From: Prototheca cutis | Taxonomy: Eukaryota > Chlorophyta > Trebouxiophyceae > Chlorellales > Chlorellaceae | Assembly: GCA_002897115.2 (NCBI GenBank) | Contig: BCIH01000012.1 | Coordinates: 638,275-702,274 of the forward strand | DNA: 64,000 nucleotides | Direction of reading: 5' to 3' | Shown: positions 58,501-64,000 of the stretch, piece after piece | How positions within the stretch are numbered: the stretch's first letter is position 1 | Layout of the letters: each line of letters begins with the position of its first letter | Notes under the pieces: model-generated | Database searches by the model: none | The model's input: the letters and a program-made list of their open reading frames with translations, nothing else | What the model was told of the DNA's origin: nothing | Program-made: the position numbers and the translations under genes

Positions 58501-61500
58501 TACTCGGCCACGGGCGGCGCGCCCAGCGTTGCCTCGGGCCGGCTGTCCTTCACCTTTGGCTTCCGTGGCCCGGCCCTGTCGGTGGACACCGCCTGCTCCA
58601 GTTCCCTGGTGGCCACCCACGTCGCGGCCACCTCGGTCTGGACGGGGGCCGCGCGCGGAGCCCTGGCGGCGGGCGTGGGCGTCCTTCTTTCGCCCACACC
58701 CACTGCCATGTTCCAAAAGGCTGGCATGCTGGCACCCGATGGTCACTGCAAGACCCTGGACGCCGCCGCAGGTATGTAAAAAGGGGGTGAACTGCCGTCT
58801 CTTTGGGTGTATGTTTGTGGGGGAAGGGTGGCGGAGCTGTGACAGGCATTGACCGGTTTGAGCTGCTCAAGGCTAGCAGTGCTGCCTGGCATCATACAAA
58901 CAAACCCTTGATCTGCTGCTGCTGCTACTGCTGCTGTGTTCCTCCCAGCATGTGCGTAAATTTTACAAGCTCAAATTCACAAACTCACACCCCAAATCAA
59001 CCACGCCCACAGATGGTTACACTCGTGGCGAAGCCATGGTCGTGCTCAACCTGCAGTGGCGATCCATGGAAATGGAGGATTCGGTGCCGGCAGGCACGCC
59101 GCCAGTCCTGGCCTACTACGTGGGCAGTGCCGTCAACCAGGACGGGCGGTCCAGCTCCCTCACGGCGCCCAACGGCCCCGCACAGCAGGAGGCCATACGG
59201 TCCGCGCTGGCCGGCGCAGGCCTGCGCCCCGGCGCGCTGGCTTCGCTGCAGCTTCACGGCACGGGCACGCCGCTGGGCGACCCCATCGAGATGGGCGCTG
59301 CCAGCGCTCTGGGCCTGGGCTCTGCACGCCCGGTGCACGTGACCAGCGCCAAGGCCTGGATCGGCCACGCCGAAGCCGCGGCTGGCGTAGCAGGGCTGCT
59401 CCATGCCGCCGTCGGCGCTGGCAATGCGGCCGCACAGGGCATCCCTCACCTCACCACCGTCAATCCTCACATTGCGGCGGTGCTGGACGCCGCAGCCGCC
59501 AAGGCGCCGGGCGCCTCGTACGCAGGCTGGCTGTTCCCACGCGGGGCTGGCGGGCTACCTACCACGGCCCCCCACCAGCACGCGACAGGTGTCAGCGCAT
59601 TTGCCTTCCAGGGCACCAACGCCCACGCGCTGCTGGTGCCGTCCGACGAGCCGGCGACTGCCGCGGACGCCTCTGTTCGGTCTTCCGGCCTGGTGCCGTG
59701 GTGTCGCACCCGTGTGTGGGTTGCGCCGCCGGTGCATGCCATGCTCCGCCGTGCCTTCTCCACCGGAGGCAGCGGGCGTGGGGGACCGCCGCGGGCAGTG
59801 TTCATGGAGGCCGACCTCGGAGCGCCTCGCCTGGCATACTTGAGGGACAACACGGTCCTGGGCCGGGGAGTCTTGGCCACAGCAGCCTTCCTGGAGCTGT
59901 CAGCTGCTGCTACACGGCTTTTGCAGCCCGGCAGCAGCAAGACAGCCAGTGCATCCCCGCCAGCCGAACCCGGGCTTAAAGATGTGGTGTTTGCCGTGCA
60001 CGTGCCGCTGCGCTCGCCCACGGGTGCACCGACGCGGGTGTTTGTGACCACACCACGTGCGGTTCAGAGCTCGCTCGAGATCCTGACCGTCGACGGTGCG
60101 GGCCGGCAGCGGACTCACTTCCTGACCAACGCTGCGCCTCTCGATGTCGTTGGCGGGCACGGTCACGGTGGTGTGCTTTCCACGGCTCCTGGTGCTGCTT
60201 GCACCGCGGCGCCGCGGCCAGGCCCCGCGACGGCGGTGCTGGCGTCGACAGCGCTGCGGCAACTGGAGGCGTGGGGCTTGGCGGCCATGACCCCGGTGGT
60301 GGTCGTGGCTTCCAGTGGCCCACCCATGACACCCGGCTTCAATGTCGCCGATGCCGATACCTACGTCGGGCTGCACCCGGCGCAGACGGAGGCTTCTCTC
60401 GTGTCACCCGCGGCCCTCCAGGGCCTGGGGGGGCCCGCGAGCCGCACACCCGCCCTGCGCGTGGCCTCGCGCATCAATGCCCTGCGCATGCCCCACCGCG
60501 GTGCTGTACGAGACGACGATGCAGTGGCATCCCCGCTGTCATCGTCATCAACGAGAACGGATTGGCTGGCGACCTGCGTGGGTCGGGACTCGGCGCACTC
60601 ACTGGGCGCTGGCGGCGCTTTGAAGGGGGTGGAGCTCCGGCGGCTGCTGGTCCGGCGGCCGGCCATGCTGACGCCCCGCACACCGCGCACGCCGGCTTCG
60701 CCCTATGGCGGGCTTTCCCAGCCATGGACGCCGCGCACACCCATGTACCTGGCGAGCTCGCCCGGCGGGGGCGACTGGTCGCCTGGCGCCGGTGGCCCCA
60801 CGCCGGCCACGGTGTTTGACGCTGCTGTCCGCGCCGAAGCCGCGGCCGGCACGGGCCTGGTGCCCGTGGACGCGGAGGCGGTGCTGATGCAGGTCAGAGC
60901 TGCCGTCCACGCGGCCGTCGGGAGTGCCATCGGCGACGGCGACCCTCTGATGGCTTCGGGCCTCGACTCCCTGGGTGCCACCGAGCTGCAGCAGGGGCTG
61001 GCCGACGAGCTGGGCATCGAACTGCCCTCCACGCTCGTGTTTGACTANCCCACCATTGGGGCGCTCGCCGAGTACCTGGTGGAACGCCTTTCCGGCACGG
61101 CTGGGGGTGCTGGCGACCTGGTCACGGTTGGCAGCATTGAGACTGGCTCCGTACCGTATGGCCTACCGTCCGCGGCAGGCTATGGTGCGTACGGTGGTCC
61201 TGCCTCCCATGCTCCGGCCATCGCAATCATCTCGGCTGCAGGCCAGAACCACTTGCTGCAGCACTGGCGGCACGGCGACGGCGATCTCGCCCGGCGTGTC
61301 CCGCTGGCGCGCTGGGACCTGGAGCAGGCCATGCAGCGCCGGCGCGGCGTCGATGACGATGCCGTGCCCCCGCAGTTTGGCGTGTTCGTCCCCGGGGTCG
61401 AGGCATTTGATGCCGAGGCGTTTGCCATCATGCGCAGCGAGGCTTCGGGCATGGACCCGCAGCAGCGTCTGCTGCTGGCCGGCGCCGCCGCGGCCTTTGC

Positions 61501-64000
61501 CGCCGCCGGCGGCGTGCCTGCCGCGGCGCGGGGAGTGGGAGCCTTTGTCGGCATTTCCACCAACGACTATGAGCCGCTGTGCGAGCGGCACGGCGTGCCC
61601 ATCAGCGCCTACTCCTTCACCGCGGCCTCTGCCAGCGTTGCGTCGGGGCGCCTGGCCTATGTCTTTGGCCTGGGCGGGCCCTCGGCCAGCGTGGACACTG
61701 CCTGCTCTGCGTCGCTGGTCGCAGCGCACTTGGCCGCGATCTCCCTGCGTGATGCGCCACTGACTGGTGCCCTGGCCGCAGGCGTGCTGCTGTGTCTGGT
61801 GCCCGAGAGCACGCTCATGCTCGCTCGCGCGAGCATGCTTTCCCCCGAGGGCCGCAGCAAGACGCTGGATGCCTCTGCCGACGGCTATGTCCGTGGCGAA
61901 GCCTGCCGGGTGCTTTACTTGGCGTCTCTCGGCGGGGTTGGTGGGCATGTGGACGACCGGCATGGCGGCAGCGCCGGTCATCTGGGACTGCTGCGTGCGA
62001 GTGCGGTCAACACCAACGGTCGGGCCAGTTCCCTCACCGCCCCGCATGGCCCCAGCCAACAGGCTCTTCTCAGGGCCGCGCTGGTTGCCGGCCGGGCGCG
62101 GCCCTCGGAGGTCGCAGGTATCCAGCTGCACAGCAACGGCACCGCGCTGGGCGACCCCATCGAGCTGGGGGCGCTGGCGGCCGTGATGCTGGAAGGCGAG
62201 CGTCGATCGTCCCCGCTGGCGCTGGCCACCGTCAAGGGCTACACGGGCCACCAAGAAAGCGCGGCGGGCGCGGCGGGTCTGCTGGAAGCCGCCTGCGTGC
62301 TGGCGCACGCGGCGGTGCCACCCGCGCTGCACCTGCGCACGCTCAACCCTCACGTCCGATCCGCGCTGCGCTCCGCGGAACGCAATGCTGTCAGCGTCGC
62401 GCGCGGCGGACCGTTCGCGCTTCCCGCCCTGCACACGGGCATCAGCACCTTTGGCATCAGCTCCTTTGGCGCGCAGGGGACCAACGCGCACGCACTGCTG
62501 GCCGCGACGGCTGGCGGCGCCGTGCATGACGAGGCGCTGTTTGTCGGCCCCGCAGGCTCGCCCGCGCCGTTCGCCGCGACTTGGCGCCCCGTCACCTGCT
62601 GGCTCCCTGCCCGGCCCTCCGCACTGTTCGCCGCGGCCGCGGCCCCGCGCCGGGCACGGGGTGTCAAGGCCGCTGTGCTCATGCAGGGCAACCTTGCGGC
62701 GTCGCCGGCGTTGGCGTACCTGTGGGACTTCCGTGTGGGCCGCGCCCCGCACCTGTCCCCGGCAGTGCCGATCGCCGCGCTGCTCGCGGCGCCCGACCTG
62801 CTGTCCAGTGCCGACCGCCCTACAGCGCTGATCCGCGAAGCCGCACAGGCGGCCAGCATGCCGCTGCCTTCGCTCCAGCTCCGTGGAGGTCGTGCCAGTG
62901 GTGCAGGCGGCGCAAACGGCAGCAACGGTCCGGGGGCTTCCCCCGCGGCTGCCTCGAGCGCCACGCTCACGCTGCGCGTCGTGCTGTCCACGGGCCTGGC
63001 CGAGGTGGAGGCCGGCGATGCCAAGCTGGCCACGGCGAGGCTGAAGCTGGTCCGAAGCGTCGCCAAGCCCGCGTACGCTGCTGTTGAGGCTGAAGCGTTG
63101 GAGGACATCGAGGCCATTGCAGGCTGCGAGAGCGACGGCGCAGTTGTGGCCACGGGCACGGCACGGCTGCCGATGGCATCGTCGGCGGCAGCTGGCTGCT
63201 CTGCATCAGCCCACACCATACTGGAGGGCATCGTGCACCGCCAGCTGTCCCAGGCGAGCGATGCATTGGTCCCGTGGGTGGCAACACTCGCACCCCCGGG
63301 CGATGCCAGCGGTTACCCGTCGGGCGCGCACCCTGCGCTGCTGGATGCCGCGCTTTCCAGCACGGGCTCGCTGGCCCGCGTCGGTGGTACCGTTCCGGGT
63401 ACTCTCACCCCGTCCCCGCTGACCTGGGTCAGCCGGATCGAGGCTCTTCTGGGCCGCAGCACCGACGGCCAGGCCGCCGTTGGAGTGACCGATGGCGCGG
63501 CACTCAGCGCATGCTTTGTCGAGGCCTCCGACGGCTGGAGCGCTGGCGCCGCGGGCCTGCAGGTCCCCGGCGCTGGCATTACCATGGCTGGCATCATGCT
63601 CGGCGAGCACGACACTTCGCCGGGCTCGCCTGGTCCCGTCACTGCCACCGCCACGGCCGTGCCCTCTGCAGGCGTCGCTGCTCCAGCAGTGGGAGTGACC
63701 GCTGGTGACGAGGATGAAGAGGACAGCGGCCATGCATTGGATGCAGAGCACCCGCTGCTGGCCATGTCTGAAGAGGAACGCATGCTGCATCTCCAGGCCC
63801 AGGTGAATGTTGTTAGGGGTTGTGGGGGAGCACGCTCAGTTTTTCCATCACATTGCATTGCATGCCGCTGCGATCTTCACAGACGTTCTGGTTGTGGTCA
63901 ACCCCCCTCCCTCTACCACCATTGCCAAAACCCCCGTGTCCGCCGCAGGTTATGGGCGAGGTGCGGCAGATGCTGGGACACCCTGTGCACCCCGATGAGC
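5165..64000 (+). CDS. Giant modular type I polyketide synthase lacking acyltransferase domains (3' end outside window)
   Basis: One reading frame of at least 17,742 residues (roughly 1.7 MDa) is obtained by joining 32 exons. It comprises a ligase-type loading module and eleven ketosynthase modules, and the last carrier is cut by the window edge. The start at 5165 (MAEPDAASG) opens directly into the ligase fold; upstream in-frame codons look non-coding. Every KS has its Cys and two His residues. ER and KR nucleotide-binding loops (GGVGLA, GGxGxxG) and carrier serines (GLDSL) are visible throughout. No acyltransferase signature (GHSxG with an FxGQG start) occurs anywhere. Known: single giant multimodular PKS genes with AT displaced in trans have been described in green algae, among them Chlamydomonas PKS1, reported to act in zygospore wall maturation. 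Whether this is the orthologue cannot be judged here. Location, presumably cytosolic, is inferred: there is no signal or transit peptide at the N-terminus. Confidence 0.93.
7521..8135 (+). other. Unrecognised region between the ligase and the loading carriers (residues about 585-790)
   Basis: About 200 residues that I cannot assign. A Pro/Ala-rich linker is followed by what looks like alternating strands and helices ([30 protein letters not shown], then [16 protein letters not shown]). The pattern suggests a small alpha/beta Rossmann-like fold rather than a flexible linker. No nucleotide-binding Gly loop or catalytic motif is obvious. It ends in a Val/Ala/Thr-rich spacer before the first carrier. 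Confidence 0.4.
8140..9040 (+). repeat. Three tandem loading acyl carrier domains with SST in place of DSL
   Basis: Three carriers of about 75 residues lie at 8144-8370, 8503-8730 and 8806-9030. Each has the helix-I pattern, a DEPLM or DTPLM stretch and a terminal FDYPS, as in the later carriers. The phosphopantetheine motif is changed in all three. The usual GLDSL reads GVSST, GLSST and GLSST. The attachment Ser is kept (codons 8249-8251, 8606-8608, 8903-8905), but the preceding Asp is Ser and the following Leu is Thr. This is unique to the loading module; carriers elsewhere in the protein keep DSL. It probably reflects a specialised partner, such as the adjacent ligase. Confidence 0.9.
9201..15560 (+). 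other. Module 1: KS-DH-ER-KR-ACP-ACP (fully reducing; residues about 1,145-2,960)
   Basis: KS at about 9240-11070 over five exons, active Cys at 10054-10056, then [10 protein letters not shown] and GHAEPAAG. No acyltransferase follows; the chain goes straight to a DH (about 11110-12030) with [10 protein letters not shown] and MDAALH, both catalytic residues present. A KR structural half (12060-12630) precedes the ER (about 12640-13800, [11 protein letters not shown]). The catalytic KR (13820-14690) has GGTGGLG and the Ser-Tyr-Asn set in SSVASLLG and NYAAANAA. Two carriers follow at 14840-15080 and 15145-15390. Expected outcome per cycle is a saturated two-carbon extension. Linker 15400-15650 is Ser- and acid-rich. 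Introns lie at 9315, 9570, 9894, 10484, 12862 and 14103. Confidence 0.92.
14840..15390 (+). repeat. Tandem carrier pair of module 1
   Basis: The two carriers are almost the same protein and share long near-identical DNA stretches, for example about 45 bases covering [14 protein letters not shown] at about 15030-15073 and 15331-15376. Both keep [10 protein letters not shown]. The spacer is a short Lys/Pro/Ala linker ([16 protein letters not shown]). This is a recent in-place duplication, or a pair homogenised by gene conversion. Confidence 0.9.
15906..16052 (+). other. Probable GC-AG intron inside KS of module 2
   Basis: No GT donor in this stretch keeps the frame and restores the KS. A GC donor at 15906-15907 with the acceptor at 16051-16052 joins EING to [11 protein letters not shown] in phase 1, as other KS domains read at this point. 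The intron has a T/G-rich first half and a C/A-rich second half, like its neighbours. Confidence 0.6.
16886..16985. other. Assembly gap of exactly 100 N
   Basis: A run of 100 undetermined bases follows a run of G at 16862-16885 within an intron of module 2 (16814-17175). A round 100 usually stands for unknown length. It does not disturb the reading frame, because both splice sites are outside the gap and the KS sequence resumes without loss. Confidence 0.95.
20000..20810 (+). repeat. Three tandem acyl carrier domains of module 2
   Basis: Carriers lie at about 20000-20210, 20300-20525 and 20580-20810, each with [13 protein letters not shown] and a terminal FDYP. The second and third are nearly the same in DNA across the motif ([14 protein letters not shown] in both) and differ mainly at third codon positions. 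The first is more diverged ([14 protein letters not shown]). Ala/Gly/Pro linkers of 20-30 residues separate them. Confidence 0.92.
20831..26060 (+). other. Module 3: KS-DH-KR-ACP-ACP-ACP (residues about 4,495-6,020)
   Basis: A short exon (21014-21120) carries the IPLERWD lead, then the KS runs to about 22440. Active Cys is at 21641-21643, with [10 protein letters not shown] and [10 protein letters not shown] at about 22500-23400 is intact ([17 protein letters not shown]). No ER. A KR structural half is followed by a catalytic KR (23990-24790) with GGTGSLG and SSIASLLG with NYAGANAG. Three carriers end the module, and the second and third are each split by an intron just after the attachment Ser. 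Expected product is an alkene; with module 2 this would give a conjugated diene. Confidence 0.92.
24920..26050 (+). repeat. Three tandem carriers of module 3, two with introns at the same codon
   Basis: Carriers lie at about 24920-25140 (uninterrupted), 25200-25560 and 25610-26050. In the second and third the intron (25314-25456 and 25724-25946) falls after GLDSLSS in phase 1, and the next exon begins with the rest of a Val codon, then EFRN. The two split carriers are close copies ([17 protein letters not shown] against [17 protein letters not shown]). The introns themselves differ in length and sequence. Confidence 0.92.
26061..32020 (+). other. Module 4: KS-DH-ER-KR-ACP (residues about 6,020-7,800)
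   Basis: KS at about 26280-27490, Cys at 26681-26683, [10 protein letters not shown] and [10 protein letters not shown] at about 27540-28460 is intact ([17 protein letters not shown]). ER at about 29150-30470 contains [11 protein letters not shown] and ISKRDIW and is split by introns 29358-29561 and 30060-30253. KR at about 30490-31480 has GGFGMIGG and SSVAALLG with NYAAANAA, and is split by intron 30751-30968. A charged, then Ala-rich linker of about 110 residues (31440-31770) leads to one carrier at 31770-32010 ([13 protein letters not shown]). Expected outcome is a saturated extension. Confidence 0.92.
30826..30853 (+). repeat. 28-base G run in an intron of module 4
   Basis: An uninterrupted run of 28 G follows a T-rich stretch in intron 30751-30968. 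Such runs slow sequencing and may form four-stranded structures. A comparable run borders the assembly gap at 16886. Confidence 0.9.
32021..37310 (+). other. Module 5: KS-DH-ER-KR-ACP, mostly one 5.5-kb exon (residues about 7,800-9,490)
   Basis: It begins after a Ser/Asp-rich linker (32040-32110). KS at about 32230-33450, Cys at 32637-32639, [10 protein letters not shown] and [10 protein letters not shown] at about 33540-34420 is intact ([17 protein letters not shown]). ER at about 34980-35930 contains [11 protein letters not shown] and, unlike the other ERs, has no intron. KR at about 35930-36960 has GGLGSLG and SSIAAAMG with NYAAANAV; intron 36480-36710 precedes the MQWGAW strand. One carrier lies at about 37080-37310 ([13 protein letters not shown]). 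Expected outcome is a saturated extension. Confidence 0.93.
37311..41870 (+). other. Module 6: KS-(degenerate DH)-KR-ACP, predicted hydroxyl-forming (residues about 9,490-10,820)
   Basis: KS at about 37600-39150 is split by introns 37654-37860 and 38581-38755; Cys at 38223-38225, [10 protein letters not shown] and GHSEPAAG. The DH region (39180-40060) is recognisable by position, but the catalytic His is Leu (codon 39331-39333), the Pro-Gly turn is lost and no Asp-x-x-x-Gln/His follows. No ER. KR at about 40620-41560 has GGSGTLA, in which the last Gly of the cofactor loop is Ala, and intact SSIAALFG with AYAAANAT; intron 41152-41343. One carrier at 41640-41860 ([13 protein letters not shown]). 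Outcome inferred: a beta-hydroxyl is kept, or a ketone if the KR is weak. Confidence 0.9.
41871..47040 (+). other. Module 7: KS-DH-ER-KR-ACP (residues about 10,820-12,475)
   Basis: KS at about 42060-43260, Cys at 42448-42450 (DTACSAS), [10 protein letters not shown] and [10 protein letters not shown] at about 43400-44230 keeps His and Pro ([11 protein letters not shown]) and LDCSLQ, but the Gly of HxxxGxxxxP is Asp. ER at about 44780-45930 is split after LNFR by intron 44907-45110 and has [13 protein letters not shown] at about 45960-46720 has GGTGALG and SSLASGLG with NYAAANAA. One carrier lies at 46810-47030. Several single undetermined bases fall in the DH (43633-43995). Expected outcome is a saturated extension if the DH works. 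Confidence 0.91.
47041..52500 (+). other. Module 8: KS-DH-ER-KR-ACP (residues about 12,475-14,155)
   Basis: An acid-rich spacer ([15 protein letters not shown]) is followed by a KS at about 47250-48590, split by intron 47570-47740; Cys at 47821-47823, [10 protein letters not shown] and [10 protein letters not shown] at about 48720-49600 is intact ([17 protein letters not shown]). ER at about 50210-51430 is split after LNFR by intron 50310-50555 and has [13 protein letters not shown] at about 51430-52220 has GGLGTLG and SSVASLLG with NYAAANAA. One carrier lies at about 52270-52500 ([13 protein letters not shown]). Expected outcome is a saturated extension. Confidence 0.92.
52501..57990 (+). 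other. Module 9: divergent KS-DH-ER-KR-ACP (residues about 14,155-15,870)
   Basis: The KS (52580-54040, intron 53760-53891) differs from the others. It keeps the N-terminal GVSLRFPG strand, has NTACSSS (Cys at 53092-53094) instead of [26 protein letters not shown], and ends [14 protein letters not shown] rather than [15 protein letters not shown] at about 54150-55000 is intact ([17 protein letters not shown]). ER at about 55780-56860 is split after INFR by intron 55836-56054 and has [13 protein letters not shown] at about 56900-57700 has GGLGTLG and SSVAALLG with NYAAANAV. One carrier lies at about 57770-57990 ([13 protein letters not shown]). Expected outcome is a saturated extension. Confidence 0.92.
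56017..56044. repeat. (CA)14 microsatellite in an intron of module 9
   Basis: Fourteen perfect CA units lie just before the acceptor of intron 55836-56054 and form part of its C/A-rich 3' half. Likely polymorphic in length. Confidence 0.95.
57991..61095 (+). other. Module 10: KS-(degenerate DH)-ACP, no reductases (residues about 15,870-16,820)
   Basis: KS at about 58200-59650 is split by intron 58772-59012; Cys at 58594-58596, [10 protein letters not shown] and GHAEAAAG are intact. The DH-like region (59700-60640) has Asn for the catalytic His (codon 59849-59851) and Ala for the motif Pro ([12 protein letters not shown]). Its second half reads SPAALQGL, where active modules have SPAALD. Neither ER nor KR follows. 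A Thr-Pro-Arg-rich spacer (60670-60790) leads to the carrier at about 60870-61090 ([13 protein letters not shown]). Such a module should extend the chain and leave the beta-ketone. Confidence 0.9.
61096..64000 (+). other. Module 11: KS-(degenerate DH)-ACP start, cut by window edge (residues about 16,820-17,742+)
   Basis: KS at about 61290-62510 with Cys at 61703-61705 (DTACSAS). The first His motif is [10 protein letters not shown] instead of HGTGT, and GHQESAAG carries the second His. The KS ends [14 protein letters not shown]. The DH-like region (62640-63620) has Phe for the catalytic His (codon 62729-62731, LWDFRVG), no Gly-Pro turn, and LDAALS where active ones end in Gln or His. No KR or ER is seen. 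An acidic spacer leads to [11 protein letters not shown], and after intron 63803-63948 the next exon begins [17 protein letters not shown], the first helix of a carrier. Outcome inferred: another beta-ketone. Confidence 0.88.

Larger units (their letters stand above)
5165..64000 (+). other. Exon-intron map of the megasynthase gene
   Basis: Exons by my reading: 5165-6068, 6208-6362, 6565-6768, 6907-7324, 7452-9314, 9466-9569, 9710-9893, 9998-10483, 10651-12861, 13087-14102, 14219-15905, 16053-16813, 17176-19479, 19640-20926, 21014-21120, 21319-25313, 25457-25723, 25947-29357, 29562-30059, 30254-30750, 30969-36479, 36711-37653, 37861-38580, 38756-41151, 41344-44906, 45111-47569, 47741-50309, 50556-53759, 53892-55835, 56055-58771, 59013-63802, 63949 onward. 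All junctions keep phase and restore domain motifs. All introns are GT-AG except 15906-16052, which I read as GC-AG. Ten introns crowd the first 9 kb, whereas module 5 lies mainly in one 5.5-kb exon. The least certain intron is 20927-21013, which is also open in frame. Confidence 0.85.

Noticed and set aside
5129..63858. Many long open frames on the minus strand, up to about 500 codons (for example 21823-23316)
   Set aside because: They lie antisense to motif-rich exons, their translations are Arg/Pro/Ala-rich without family motifs, and high GC removes stops by chance.
9315..63948. Interpretation as a set of separate or frameshifted PKS genes or pseudogenes
   Set aside because: Each apparent stop or frame change falls in an interval with consensus donor and acceptor, and splicing restores conserved motifs with correct phase every time.
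5165..64000. Bacterial origin or contamination because the PKS is modular and trans-AT-like
   Set aside because: Spliceosomal introns run throughout and share composition with introns of the adjacent mitochondrial SDH gene.

Overview
This is nuclear DNA of a GC-rich eukaryote. The genes are split by short GT-AG introns (mostly 90-250 bases), two flanking genes encode mitochondrial respiratory proteins, and TGTAA polyadenylation-type motifs occur. Together with the kind of megasynthase present, this points to a green microalga (Chlorophyta, perhaps a trebouxiophyte). The lineage is an inference, not a reading.

Left flank (1-5164). A complete four-exon gene for the succinate dehydrogenase iron-sulfur subunit lies at 1006-2522 on the plus strand. 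A small minus-strand gene at 3653-4182 encodes a short single-membrane-span protein resembling a complex I accessory subunit of the NDUFB11/ESSS kind. An empty region of about 1 kb separates this gene from the next one, which is divergent.

Megasynthase (5165 to beyond 64000, plus strand). Everything from 5165 to the right edge can be spliced into one uninterrupted reading frame of 32 exons and 31 introns, with matching phases at every junction. It gives at least 17,742 residues and is still open at base 64000. It is one giant modular type I polyketide synthase. The order is: an acyl-CoA-ligase-type loading domain, an unrecognised alpha/beta-looking region and three carrier domains with an unusual SST motif, followed by eleven ketosynthase modules. 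M1 is KS-DH-ER-KR-ACP-ACP. M2 and M3 are each KS-DH-KR-ACP-ACP-ACP. M4 and M5 are KS-DH-ER-KR-ACP. M6 is KS-(dead DH)-KR-ACP. M7, M8 and M9 are KS-DH-ER-KR-ACP. M10 is KS-(dead DH)-ACP. M11 is KS-(dead DH)-ACP and runs off the window. No module has an acyltransferase domain, so the extender unit must be loaded in trans.

How it would work (inference). The ligase activates a free carboxylic acid and loads it on the triple carrier. Modules 1-9 build a mostly reduced chain with a diene from M2/M3 and a hydroxyl at M6. M10 and M11 leave beta-keto groups, giving a poly-keto end that could cyclise. Near-identical DNA patches, shared intron positions and tandem carrier copies show that the line grew by module duplication and gene conversion. 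KS9 looks as if it has a different origin from the other KS domains.
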